Of a stretch of 64,000 nt of DNA, positions 45,317 through 57,300 are shown one piece after another. The position numbers were made by a program, and so were the translations under genes. Origin of the DNA: Enchytraeus crypticus (Eukaryota > Annelida > Clitellata > Enchytraeida > Enchytraeidae); assembly GCA_905160935.1 (NCBI GenBank), contig CAJHZI010000265.1, forward strand, positions 62,001 through 126,000. The letters run 5' to 3'. Every line of letters begins with the position of its first letter. Within the stretch, counting starts at the first letter, position 1. Under the pieces are notes generated by a model that saw only the letters and a program-made list of their open reading frames with translations, ran no database searches and was not told the origin of the DNA.

Positions 45317-45349
45317 ATTTGTACACATAACTGTGTTATGTGTACAAAT
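45317..45349. other. Perfect inverted repeat, 15-bp arms, 3-base loop
   Basis: ATTTGTACACATAAC, TGT, GTTATGTGTACAAAT. About 380 bp upstream of the DUSP23-like start. Confidence 0.95.
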
Positions 45350-45731
45350 AACCTCCTGCAGGCTCTCCACTATGTCCTCCATGCTGACTTTATCAGTGTT
45401 TTCACATTCAATCTATAAATCAGTCAATCATATCATTAGGATCAGCGCTAAGCATCTGAGAGGCTATCCTCATAGCGTCTATTGTTATTTATTAGTTTAA
45501 CTACAACATTTTGATATAAGCTTACACTTACAAAGGTTAAAATTACATCGAAATGATCACCCATAATAATATCTATATCTTTTTAATTCTATGTTAAATC
45601 GTCATAGAGTTTTTAATCCATCATTCCTCTACCGATCCAGTGAAGTGTCTGAAGTCTTTATAATGAGTACTCTAATTGTTGTTATTTAAACTTCCGTACT
45701 GTTTTATATTTGCTTTCAGTTTGACCTAAGA

Positions 45732-45897
45732 ATGGCTGCTAAAAGACCTGTAAACTTTTCATGGGTTATTGAGGGACTACTAGCTGGCTGTGCTTATCCT
45801 TCCCATTCATCACATTTACACTATCTTCTCAAGAATGGAATTAGACATTTGGTTTCTCTTACGGAGCACGCACCTCCTTCACAGTTCCTACCGCAAG
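45732..45897 (+). CDS. DUSP23: DUSP23-like exon 1
   Basis: Fifty-five codons, MAAKRPVNFSWVIEG to PPSQFLPQ, donor CAAG|GTATTG. The donor and 60 bases of intron are duplicated immediately downstream. Confidence 0.95.
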
Positions 45898-46446
45898 GTA
45901 TTGCATGTATGGTTAAAGTTATAATAATTTATGCTTAATATAATATTATTATATATTGCATAGGTATTGCATGTATGGTTAAAGTTATAATAATTTATGC
46001 TTAATATAATATTATTAATTCTAGTCTATTAGTACTACAGTGATTCTATGATAAAAATACAGTGGTTCTGATTAATACTACAGTGGTTTTAGTTGTTTGA
46101 AATTAAACTATTTAATGAGTCTCAAAATGTTCATAAATCAGTGTGTCTTTAAGAAATAGCGTCAACAGTTTTAATGTTAGAGATTTTAGTTTTATATATA
46201 AGTTGAAACAATACAATGATGGTTTCAATTCAGTTCAATTTAATAAGAAGTTAAGAACACTAAAATGGGTCATTCAACCCTGTAGAGTTCACATACACAA
46301 CACACAAACAACCAAATGCAACAGGAAAAGCAAAAACTAAATGTGAATTTTGGTGAACCTAACTTAAAGTTTGTGGTTTAATCTTTGGTTCCGCATCACT
46401 GTTTTTTTCAGATTATTTCTTTAGTAGCATCAAGGTAACACTATCT

Positions 46447-46504
<58 letters not shown>

Positions 46505-47794
46505 GCCAATAGAAGAAAAATTGAGGTCTAATATGATTTGTAGTCCTTAGAATAAAAATTTAAAATATTGCATGCCATATTATACGTAGAGAAGATTCAA
46601 TGATTAATATAATCGTGTAAATTTCTGTTTAAAAGGCTCAACACTTATATAGATAGGTTGCTGCATAGAAGCTACTATTATATATTATCTATTATAAATA
46701 TTCATTTTGCAGAGCTAAAGCACTATCACATACCAGTTCCAGAGTTTGATGCTCCTACGCTGCAACAGATGAAAGAATTCATTTCTATTGTAGATATTGC
46801 TAGAAAACAAAACGAGGTTGGCATTAAAGTGTAGAAGTTTCTTAATTTTATATAGCAGTGTGCTGAATTGTGTTACATAATCTCATATTGATTGTAGTGG
46901 ATCGATGAAAGAATAATTATTTTAGAATTTGTATCAAAGTATTAATAGTTCTTTGTTTTATTTTCTTTAATTTTTAACAATAGTAATACTTCTGTTAAAA
47001 ATAATATCTCAGAAAATCTAATTTGTGTGCTAGCTCTATCACTTCAATGAGAATATGTTGCTTAGTTTTAAGTCTACTAAAGTTTCTATGATATCGCAGC
47101 CTATACTAAGTTATGAATTTTTTATAAATGTAAACTACTTATAATCATATAATGAATATCTGAGAATAATTATAGAATTTACTATCAATTTAATCAATAG
47201 CAAAAAATGATGGATTTTAATGAGTTTTATATGATTTATGATTTATTATGTAAGGTTTAATTTGTGTACAATATTATTTTCAAGTTCATTGTGTAATAGT
47301 TAATTTTTTTATATTTTGTTTTTTATATGCTATAGTGTAGTTGTTAATTAGCTAAATATATTTTACGATTGTGGTTCTTAGTTGTTGTTATGTTGTTAAA
47401 CATTGTCATTGATCATGATCATCATAGTATATTTAATTGAAAGGTTTTTTGCTGCCGTTTGATTTGGGATTTGAACCCTGGTCTTTTGATTCTGAGTCAC
47501 CCTCTCTATCATCCATTGATCTGAGTTTAATTTTTTTATATATTTGTTGTGTAGTGCATCAGTTGTTGCTATAAATTGCAGGGTTTGGTGGTTCACTGTT
47601 ACTGGGGTAGAGGTCGCACTGGTACGATGCTGGCTGCCTATCTAACGGTAGCACAAGGTTTTTCTGCAGACGACGCTATTGATCGTGTCCGGGAACTGAG
47701 ACCTTATTCAGTCGAGACTTACGAACAAGAAGAAGCCGTTCATAGAATATCTGAATATATTAAGAACAGTCCAAACACCACTGAAAGAGAATAG
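45732..47794 (+). CDS. DUSP23: DUSP23-like small dual-specificity phosphatase
   Basis: Cysteine-dependent protein phosphatase of the minimal atypical DUSP type (human VHZ, 150 residues). Three exons, 45732-45897, 46713-46816 and 47582-47794, give 160 residues in frame. Seen: PVNFSWVIEGLLAGCAYPSH (human PPNFSWVLPGRLAGLALPR), IRHLVSLTEHAPP, signature HCYWGRGRTGTM with catalytic Cys and Arg in C-x5-R, and YSVETYEQEEAVHRI (human GSIETYEQEKAV). The position of human general acid D65 (IPDF) reads E here (VPEF). The TAA-free frame ends NTTERE-TAG. A possible polyadenylation signal is AATAAA at 48613. The start ATG has an A three bases upstream and is the family's usual start. It is the only plus-strand gene in the window. 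Confidence 0.95.
45897..46019 (+). repeat. 66-bp tandem duplication of the DUSP23-like exon 1 donor
   Basis: GGTATTGCATGTATGGTTAA starts at 45897 and again at 45963, with over 50 following bases identical. The second copy carries an intact AG|GTATTG donor. Confidence 0.95.
46713..46816 (+). CDS. DUSP23: DUSP23-like exon 2
   Basis: LKHYHIPVPEFDAPTLQQMK then EFISIVDIARKQNE; acceptor TTTTGCAG, donor GAG|GTTGGC. Confidence 0.93.
47582..47794 (+). CDS. DUSP23: DUSP23-like exon 3: catalytic loop
   Basis: GLVVHCYWGRGRTGTMLAAY to TERE and TAG. Acceptor TAAATTGCAG. Confidence 0.95.
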   Translation, partial: GLVVHCYWGRGRTGTMLAAYLTVAQGFSADDAIDRVRELRPYSVETYEQEEAVHRISEYIKNSPNTTERE

Positions 47795-49189
47795 CACATT
47801 TGGTAGTCATGCTGTACATACATTTGAGAATCCCGATGCAAATTGAAACATATTAGTCCCAATTCCCAGCTGGCTTGTCATTAGTGCGCCTTTGGGAAAA
47901 AATTCTGTAACATGCTCTAACCTCGGTCTATTATGTTTAATGGATATGGGATTAGAGCCAGAGAGGTTGACCAGGTGTAATCTCTCGCTTTTCATTGCAA
48001 TCTCCGATTTGCTGGCTACTGTTGTTGATTTGGCTGCAGATAAACATGATGCTCTCTCTATCCATCTCCTCTCTATCTCTCTCAGTGCTGTTGTTGTTGC
48101 TCTGCTAGATGGTTTTATCAAGGCTCGGGGAACCAGGATCTTGAAACATATGTTATCTCTTCTTCCGTTCTATTATTCGGATAAATGGTATTGATGTAGA
48201 TTGACTTTGTGTAGTGTCTAGGAAATTCTTGTATGATGGTAGTCTGTTCATTTTTCGGTATTATTTTATATCAAAGGCAAGCCTATACGTTTTAAACATG
48301 TTTCTGTATTTCTTTATTACCGCCACTGTCGTGGAATAAGAAGTTATCTTTTATTTCAGAGTCACATGTATTTAATCCAGAAAAATGTTATCCTTTGTTC
48401 TAGAGTCACTTGGATTTAATCCAGCGATTCACTACCTGGGGCCTAAACACGACTGCAGATACCTTCTCTACTAAACTATACAGTTTCTTTGATTTAAATA
48501 TTCTAAGCTATGCACTGCATTCTAGTAGAAAAATAACTTTATGAATTTAGCTATCTGATTGGCTTAATTTTATTTTCTCCAACGCCTAAACAATATCTCC
48601 AACGGTGCTTTAAATAAAACTAGAAAACCCTTGATGGTAAATTTAAAAGTGTGGGCTTTGCATCCCTAAATATAACCTGGACTTTGTCCCGGATCACTGC
48701 TGATGGGCTTACTACCTCAATGCCCCATCTTTCAGAGAATCTTCGAAATCCCCTTTGTTTCTAAAATTCTGAGCCTGAGCATTACATATTTTGAGGATGA
48801 CTGGTATTTATGTAGATTAGCTTTATGTAGTGTTTAGGAAATTCTTGTGTGATAATAGTTAAAATCTAAGTTCTCATTTTTTCAATTGTTGACTATCATG
48901 ATATTAAGCTCACTAATTCTTACTGTGTGGTAACTATACGTATAATATAAACGTTAATTATATGTATTATAGGATAGACTTTTCATGTTGTTGGAGTGTA
49001 ATCTGTTTGACATGCTTTCTGTTGGTCTAGTCATTTATGAATTCATTTCTGTGTTTCGCCAAATTGCTGTTATAAAATTAATCATTAAAATTATAAAATT
49101 TATACAATTTATATGAAAATAGGTTATAAATTTGAATTGTGTTACTTCTGAAGGTAAATGACCTACGACCAGACTTGTAGTCGAGTCCA

Positions 49190-49670
49190 AAACTCCACGA
49201 TCAAGACCAGATCCCTAAAGATCAAGACCAGACACCTCAAGACCAAGACCAGACCCCTCAAGACCAAGACCAGACACCTCAAGACCAAGACCAGACCCCT
49301 CAAGACCAAGACCAGACCCCTCAAGACCAAGACCAGACACCTCGAGACCAAGACCAGCCCCTCAAGATCAAGACCAGCCCCTCAAGATCAAGACCAGACA
49401 CCTCGAGACCAAGACCAGCCCCTCAAGATCAAGACCAGACCCCTCGAGATCAAGACCAGCCCCTCAAGATCAAGACCAGACCCCTTGAGACCAAGACCAG
49501 ACACCTCAAGACCAAGACCAGACCCCTCAAGATCAAGACCAGACACCTCAAGACCAAGACTGGACCCATCGAGATCAAGACCAGACCCCTCGAGATCAAG
49601 ACCAGCCCCTCGAGACCAAGACCAGACACCTCAAGACCATGACCGGAGCTTCGAGACCAAGACCAATAAA
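49190..49670. repeat. 21-bp minisatellite, about 22 units
   Basis: Unit AGACCAAGACCAGACCCCTC plus A, with variant units. Open on both strands because 21 is a multiple of three; not called as a gene. Confidence 0.95.
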
Positions 49671-49897
49671 GACAACATGCTACAAGCCGAATTGGTAGCT
49701 CTGGCAGGCCTAAATTACTTCATAGACTAAAGACGTATAGTTTTTTTAATTATTCTATTAGCCTACAGGTAGAAAATAATTGAAATAACATACTCTACTT
49801 GATAGTCCTAAATGTGACATTTTTAAAAGTTACTAATTAGAGCCGTATACTAGGATATTAAGAGCTTCTTGCTAAATATAGGCCAATATATTCTACT

Positions 49898-50036
49898 GTT
49901 TCTCTTTTAGTGCACTGCCTACTGGCAGGTCCATGGTATATAACGCCTCCACTCTTCTCTGTCTTCCACTTTCCTCTTTATGTCCACATATGAGTGGGTC
50001 TTTAAATCATCTAACTTAAATAATCTCGGCCTAAGT
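49898..50036 (-). mobile_element. LINE 3'-end fragment
   Basis: TTTTAGTGCACTGCCTACTG through ACGCCTCCACTCTTCTCTGT to AATCTCGGCCTAAG; a SINE-A fragment follows at 50050. Confidence 0.9.
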
Positions 50037-50551
50037 TCCGATTCACTTTCTCATACACTACATACGTAAAGCTGGTATAGCTAATGTTAACGTCAGTTTC
50101 CTCACTCGAAAGCAATGTAATCAAATATAATTTACTTTTTCACAGTGAAGTTTAATAAATTACTTTAGTTATTTAGGGCCTATTTGTCTTACACACAAAA
50201 TAAACCTATATACGGTTACCCCGACGGTATATTAAATTTTACTAATTTTTCTCAACACAAACTTCTTTTAAAGGATAGCTCTATCCAAGTTCTTCAATTT
50301 GACGAAAAGTGCTTTCAAAACTTCTCCATATTTGTCACTAATTAATATCCGTCCTCGTGTAAATACCACAACTTTACATCATGTGAAGTGGAAGCATAAT
50401 GATCCTTAAATTCATTGCTAAAGCTAACGTTAACGTCAGTTTACTCACTCGAAAGCGAAGTCAGATTGATTGGGTTTATCTTTAATACTCGTACAGCATT
50501 TAATGAAAGCACAGTAATGCGATAGGAATCATTATGCAATTAACAGACTAA

Positions 50552-51281
50552 CACTGGCGGATCCAGGAATTTTGAAGGGGGGCCGCAATATTTTGACAGT
50601 GTAAATATGTTTTTGCTTACACCCCACCTTCTCCGGGACATGTGACGCAACAAGAAAAAATATTGAGCTGGGGGGCTCAACATTTATCACTACTGTGCTC
50701 GGCTCATACAGTGAGTGTATCCCCTTATCTTACCCCCCCCCCCCCCTCAATCATACCCGTACTAAAGTCGGGGAAAAAACCTGAAATGCCTAAATTCATA
50801 CATTTGTTTTTAAAAGAATATATTAATTTTTAACCAAACTCAGTCGATCTAGACGAATTGCAAAAGTGACCTAAGGCGGTGGGGGGGGGGGGGCTTAAGC
50901 CCCCTCTGAGTTGCGCCACTGAGGACAAAGTTCACTTTATTTGCACCCTTTACACTCTTATATATAGGTTAAAGAGGAAATTTAGAGCTAGCGAAACAGC
51001 GATTAACATTTTTCGGGCCCCCCTTTCATTATACATGGCTCCTAGTTTTTCAAATATGGGCCCTCAACGAGGTCCACATTTGAAAAATTTTAACTTGAGT
51101 CACTCCGCGTTCCCCATCCCTTTAACCACTTATTTTATATATTTACACATACAAATTGCCATAAACACAATGAAAATATAGTTTAAAATATTTTATTTGC
51201 GGGCCTAAGGAGAGGGGGCGGGCCTAAGGGGGCGCGGGCCTAAGGGGAGGGGAGGGAGCGGGCCCCCTGGATCCGTGCTTG
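50552..51281. mobile_element. hAT-like non-autonomous DNA transposon (MITE), probably nested
   Basis: Ends CACTGGCGGATCCAGG and, inverted, CAAGCACGGATCCAGG (12 of 16 match). Flanks CAGACTAA and CAAACTAA form an 8-bp target duplication with one mismatch, as hAT elements make. G/C homopolymer-rich inside, no transposase. At about 50880-50925 GGGGGCTTAAGCCCCC and TTGCGCCACTGA look like the end of a second MITE inside it. Confidence 0.7.
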
Positions 51282-51924
51282 CAAACTAATAATAACTGTA
51301 TCAGAATGTTAACGTAATGCACAATATCAGATTCATAACAAATGACACTATCTCTTTCTCTCTGTCTCTCAGTACAATCTTAGTCCAAATTGTACTGTTG
51401 CATCAACATAGTAAAGTTAACAGTTTCATTGACGCCCTTTTAACATATGTGTAAATAATACCTATGTAATTAAAAGATTAAAGAATTAATTTCATTAGAA
51501 TACAAAATACTTATTCTTAAATGCCTGAATTTATAATTTCTTTCATTAAGTTAAATATTATTAATAGACCCCTCGATATCCCTGTTCTCAAGTGCAATAG
51601 AAGACGACTTTCTCTCTCGCTCTCTAATCTGAATTTGAGTTTCATTGATTGAATTAAAATATGAATGATTGCCTTATAGATGTATAGACTTAAATAGGCG
51701 TTCAGAAATATTCTACATGCACTATCTGTGTGACTCAAAATTTCATAGAAAGTGCTATAAACACAATGAGTTGGAAAGTATTTCTGGTGTATTGCCAGAT
51801 TAATATTTAAATTAATATTTAATTACTGGTAATTTACCAGAACAGTATATATCAATTAATTCTAAATTACTTTATTATTATGTCAAATTTAATCGCAAGG
51901 TACACGAAACATCTGTGAGTAGAA

Positions 51925-52115
51925 ATCTATCACTTTTAATACCACATGTTTAAACCGTTAGGCAATTTAGACCTTTTTCCGTATTACCAGTCCAATGAAT
52001 GTCCGAGGTTTTACTCTCAGATCAGCGCGGCCGGGATTCGAAACCACAAGGGTTCAATTGGGCTCATGATCTGTCATTTAAAACTTCATGACGTTACCCC
52101 TACCCAATTAAGACA
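51925..52115 (-). repeat. SINE-B copy
   Basis: CCGTTAGGCAATTTAGAC, CAGTCCAATGAATGTCCGAG, GCGCGGCCGGGATTCGAA and AACTTCATGACGTTAC as in the 8190 copy. Confidence 0.85.
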
Positions 52116-52454
52116 TTCAAATATCAATACTGATGTCAATGATCAGCAAATAGAACCGGTCACAAAGTTCAAAACATGATCCCTTCCAACCTCCAACAAA
52201 CCTTTAGCTGGCCCACTCAAAACGAAGTAGCATATACAAAAGTATACAATTATACGTAGGTTAACGACGTCGCATTATAGGAAAAACACAGTATTATATT
52301 ACATGAAAAAATAATACATTAAATGAAGAATATTTGGAAAAATAAACAGAAGGCCATCTTTACAATTCGTAACTTGATAAATACTTTAGTTGGACTATGC
52401 ATAAACAGATCAAATAAATACTTGTTACATGGACAAGACGTTCAGATGAGAAAC

Positions 52455-52692
52455 TGTCTTAGTGCACTGCCTACTGGCAGGTCCATGTGATATGATGCTT
52501 CCCCTAATCTCTGTCTTCCCTTTTCCTCTTCATGTTAACATATGAGCGGATTTTTAAATTATCTAACATTCTTAATTTCGGACTGCCTCTACTTCTTTTT
52601 CCTTTCACTCTACCTTCTAAGATCTCTTTTAGTAAACTACTCCCCTTAGAACGTGTCCTATCCAGCTTTTCTTCCTATTTCTTAATGCATGC
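52455..52692 (-). mobile_element. LINE 3'-end fragment
   Basis: CTTAGTGCACTGCCTACTGG to CTATCCAGCTTTTCTTCCTA; more diverged than the 43233 copy. Confidence 0.88.
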
Positions 52693-53029
52693 ATCAGAGA
52701 AGCTGTATGATAAGCTAAATCCTTTGATTGATATAGTTATTATAATTTATACTTAAAAATATTCACATTCTATAACGTAACCATCATTCGACGTCTAGAG
52801 TTCCGAAAACTAATCTATTTTATATACAAAAAACCAACACGGATACTAAGGCACAATTAACTGATCACTTAATGTTATTAGTAGCAATAATACCAAATTC
52901 AGAACACGCTTTGCACGTTTTATCATTAACTGAATTAAACCTTATTTTATTGTATATACTGCTCGTTTTATTGTATGTAATTGTTGTAAAGTATAAAGAT
53001 GGTAAACTTTAAACATTAGTTGGGGGAGG

Positions 53030-53170
53030 GGATTTAGCGCAGTCAGTTAGGCTGCACGTCAATTGAACGAAGTAAAGCCACGTTGTGCGCGGTTAGTAAA
53101 TTGTGGACGACCACTTTGGAAGACCGAGTGTCGACAGCTTTGACTGAATTAAACCAGCAATCAATCTCAA
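53030..53170 (+). repeat. 5S rRNA-derived SINE head
   Basis: GAACGAAGTAAAGCCACG, GCGCGGTTAGTAAATTGTGG and ACCACTTTGGAAGACCGAGT follow 5S rRNA order (GAAATTAAGC, CGGTTAGTACTTGGATGG, GACCGCCTGGGAATACCGGG), diverged. Confidence 0.75.
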
Positions 53171-53605
53171 CGTGATACATACACTACATCTTTAAAGTCT
53201 CAAACAGTTCACTAGAAATATTATCATTAAATTAGCATTATTACACAAAACTGAAAACGCAACATTTGAATAAAGCATTCTGCACTATTCTTACAAATTA
53301 ATAAATACTAATTAAAATCAATAAAAATCTCCTTTTGGGCCATTACACAATATCAATTATCGAGATTATATTTCGATATTTATGAACCACTGCAATTTTT
53401 AATTTGTCAGAGCAATGACTATCACATAATTTTCTTTTTCACATTATATAACATCTTACATGAGTTATCAAGTAACAAAACAAACAACAAAATCAGAAAA
53501 TCGAAAGAGAATTTGTCACTTGGCCCAAGCAGAAAAAGTTCCACTACCCCCTTTACTCTAAATCTACCCAAAAAATCTACTCGAAATCTCACACTGACTT
53601 CGCTT

Positions 53606-53766
53606 CTACTCATTTAATTCTGTCTTAATGCTCCTACTCTCCGGCAAATGGCCAGACTTTAAGCCCACAACATGCACCTTCTTCTTTCCTATGCACAGTG
53701 TATGTCCGGGAGATTTCTCAGATGCCACATCCGATGTTGGCTTTACAATCACAGGTTCACAACAAC
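53606..53766 (-). CDS. bHLHZ gene terminal exon
   Basis: CCEPVIVKPTSDVASEKSPG, HTLCIGKKKVHVVGLKSGHL and PESRSIKTELNE then TAG. IKTE resembles a SUMO-acceptor site (psi-K-x-E). Confidence 0.88.
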
Positions 53767-54318
53767 CTAAACCAATAACAAAGTGAAATCAAATACATGT
53801 AGTGTGATATAAGAGGAAAACTTACAAGTAAAGCATTCCTAACTGTGTTGCGTTAGTTATTTAACGGTACTGCTTGACTTTAATTAAGATGAGGTTTTAT
53901 AATGACTCTGTGTCAATTATAAAATATGTACAATTATTTTAATATGAGGCAATATAAAACGTAGGTGCTATTTATAACAATGGTACACATTCTTCATTAT
54001 TCACAACGCACTTAAAATACAAGAAAAATTTCAAACTGTTGAAAAGTAATTTTCATGAGGTATAATTATGGAATTCTTTTGAATACGATGCGAAAATCAA
54101 AATTCTGGCAAGTTAGACTTCATTGGCATCTTTTACATAATCCTAGCGCTAACATTAGTCCTCAGTTACTGAAAGCATAAAACCAACTGCAGAAATTTCA
54201 CAAAAAAAACAATTCCACGATATATTAACAATTCTATATTTATTCATATAAATCTGAGAATAAAAGACAAGTAATTTCGCAAACAAGTCTCTAATTGTAC
54301 TGTAGCCTCTTGATATAA

Positions 54319-54384
<66 letters not shown>

Positions 54385-57300
54385 GAATTAGACGGCGTTA
54401 TTAGCGCACTTGGTTTAGTTGCGCGTCAATTATCGAAGTTAAGCTGCATCGACCTCGGTTAGTACTTTGTGAGTGACCACCTTGGAAGACCGAGTGTTGG
54501 TAAAAGCTTAGGAAGGAAAAAATCCCAGGGTGATGGAAGGTTATTCTTAAACCCGCGCCGGCTGCAATTGATTCGCCACAAAAAGGCAATAATTAATAAT
54601 AACCATTGATAGGAAGGAGGAAATGGGTCTTAAACAAGCATCTGTGCTTCCTGACCCAGTGTGCCGTTATGTTTTATATATACATGTACATATATATATA
54701 TTATATACTAACGATTTAGTCGCTTTTCCAGATTTGCTCTCAGCTGCGATTCCAACATCAACTCCTTACAAAGCTCTTCATACTTCTTTCTCAACTTCAA
54801 TACTGTAGATGTTGCCTTGACAACACATTTCAAAAACAATGAATTACACACTGCTCTAATATTCGCTTATATTGTACACAGGACAAACAGGATTGATTTC
54901 TCAGGGAATGACGCCCCTGCTCAGTAAATGTTAGTCGAAGCTGAGGAAGGCATAAGGGGCCCACCTCGTCATAAGCAGGACCCCCCAAGAATAATGGTAT
55001 ATCAAAACGAATGTTATGGATGATTTAAAGATCCACTCGTATGTGGACATGAAGAGGAAAAAGGAAAATAGAGATGAGTGGAGGCGTTAGATACCATAGA
55101 CCTGCAAGTAGGCAGTGCACTAAGAGAGAGAGAGAAATTGCACACACGTGCACAATTCAGTCGATATGTAAACCAACACATGTACACTTACACAGTATAG
55201 TCAAAAAACTCGCACTGTTAAGGATCTCACTTTCTCTTCAGCCCAAGCATTTACAAGAGCAATTTAAGGCGTAAAACTCTTTCAGTTATTATTCTATTCC
55301 ACTATAGGAACGTTAGTGATGTCACCTTAGGGTGAGTCGATAAATCTTCAATGTGCATCTAGGAGTTATTAGATTTAAATATTTATATTTAAAATTTTTT
55401 TATTATAATTTCAGTTTAAATCAAAAACTTAGATAAATCCACGGCCATCAAAATTACATTAAAAATAATGCTTAAAAATGTTAGAGAAATTGTTTAAATT
55501 AGTAGTCATTATTATTAGTAGTTGATTATTATTAAATAAGTTCCACAATAATTACTACCACTACAGGACCTACAGGTCATCAGTCCTTGTAGTCACAATA
55601 GCCTGATTACTGATTTAAAAGTGATAATCAATCGATTATTAATCTATTATTAAAAATTTAATTAAAATACTAATTACTGAATTGCAAGCACAATTCATCA
55701 TTTCATACGTACATTGAACAGGATGGTCTGCTTAGAGGGAAGGTGATCAGCTCGGCGTAAAGAGTGAGCGTCGGCCAAGGCTTTGTGCAGATCTCTAAAG
55801 TGCTTGGCATGCTCTCTTCTTCTAAGTCGCTCACTGCAGTCAAAATGTTGGCAAACAAACTGATAAAATAATATTTTACTTTTAAACCATGTCCAACTTT
55901 TACTGCTACAGTACAATACAGTGCATCTCGGAAGCTGTTTAATTTTGTTTGTATTTTTTTATTTTTTTATTCCATATAGTTACACACATGACATACCGCA
56001 TGTGCTACATAGTTTCCTTTCTTAGTTGCTGTTTTTGTAGTTTTCGTTATTTCTTCCTTTTCCACTCCATGGTTATTAGTAATCGTTGCCTTTTGTTGGC
56101 GCTCCAATAGCAGCCGGCGCGGATTTAAGAATAACCTCCAACACCCTGGGGATAATGTCCATTCAAAGCTGTCGACACTCGGTCTTCCAAAGTGATCGCC
56201 CACAATTTACTAACCGCGCACAACGTGGCTTTACTTCGTTCAACTGACGCGCAGCCTAACTGACTGCGTTAAATCCCCTCCCCCAACTAATGTTTAAAGT
56301 TTACCATCTCTATACTTTACAACAATTACATACAATAAAACAAGCAGTAATAATAATAATAATAACACACATTATAGTGAAATGATCAACTATGTTGATA
56401 TCTATCACTTTTAATACCACATGTTATATCCATTAGGCAATTTAGTCCGTTTTCCATGTAGCCAGTCCAGTGAATGTCCGAGATTTTACTCTCAGATCAG
56501 CGCGGCTGGGATTCAAACCCACGAGCGTTCGATTCACCTCAGGGTTTGTCATTTAAAACTTCATGACGTTATATACACCCTTAACCATTGCGCTATTGAG
56601 ACATTCTGGAACAACTGGACTAGCCCGTACTTATACAGCATTAGCTAATTTATGAACATTTTGATAACCATCGTTACCAACAACTACCAGCGACCAATTT
56701 AGTTGGCGATAATGGTTAAAATCAATCAAATAAAGTGCACAAATTAACGCTAGTGGGTAAAAATGCCAAGTTTTAATCATTACAATATAACTGCCAAAAG
56801 GAAAACTTGAATTAATAACTGCCGTGCTGTTTAAGAGGGCAAATCTATTTATTCATCCATCATCCAGTCGGAGCAGACTCAGCAGTGATATCAGCTTATA
56901 TATCATCGATGTTCAAGTCATCAGTCTCCTCTTCCTTTTTGACAACAAGGAAGAGTATATACAATAAAATGCACATATTAACATGCACCACAATGTCTAA
57001 ATAATTCATTTAGCTGTGTTTAAGAATTTCTCAGAACTTTACAACTACATCAATCTGCATATCTGGACATCGATAATAAATGATGGCAAACATAAACTAC
57101 AGAGTTTCTTAGAATTAACCTAATAATACATTTATATTCCGTCATAAGGCTTCCCGAAAAAGAGAGTTCCTTTAGCTAATATAATCATTAACTAGGAGTA
57201 AATAAAGAAAAACAAACAGTATATTGTGTTGAGCTGCAGCCGCTAATATTTCCTCCTCACTCAGAGATTTACGGGGTTTTTGATCACCACACAATTTCTG

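Larger units (their letters stand above)
43044..45731. other. Divergent intergenic region, PPP1R37-like and DUSP23-like
   Basis: About 2.7 kb between the two start codons. Contains a LINE fragment boxed by (TA)n and a 15-bp hairpin at 45317. Promoters and 5' UTR exons of both genes should be here but no core element is clear to me. Confidence 0.6.
47795..53605. other. Intergenic region between DUSP23-like and bHLHZ genes (convergent)
   Basis: No exon recognised. Holds the 21-bp minisatellite (49190), LINE fragments (49901, 52459), a MITE (50552), SINE-B (51925) and a 5S-derived SINE (53030). Minus-strand AATAAA at 52946-52951 could end the bHLHZ transcript. Confidence 0.6.

Noticed and set aside
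48000-48200. A second small gene after DUSP23-like
   Set aside because: Open stretches on both strands lack splice context and family resemblance; probably 3' UTR or spacer.
49158-49730. 190-codon plus-strand frame of Lys/Thr/Arg repeats
   Set aside because: It is a 21-bp minisatellite, open on both strands by periodicity, with no conserved part or splice context.
53030-56295. Genuine 5S rRNA genes
   Set aside because: The 5S-like parts are diverged, single, and fused to a non-5S body, as in SINEs.
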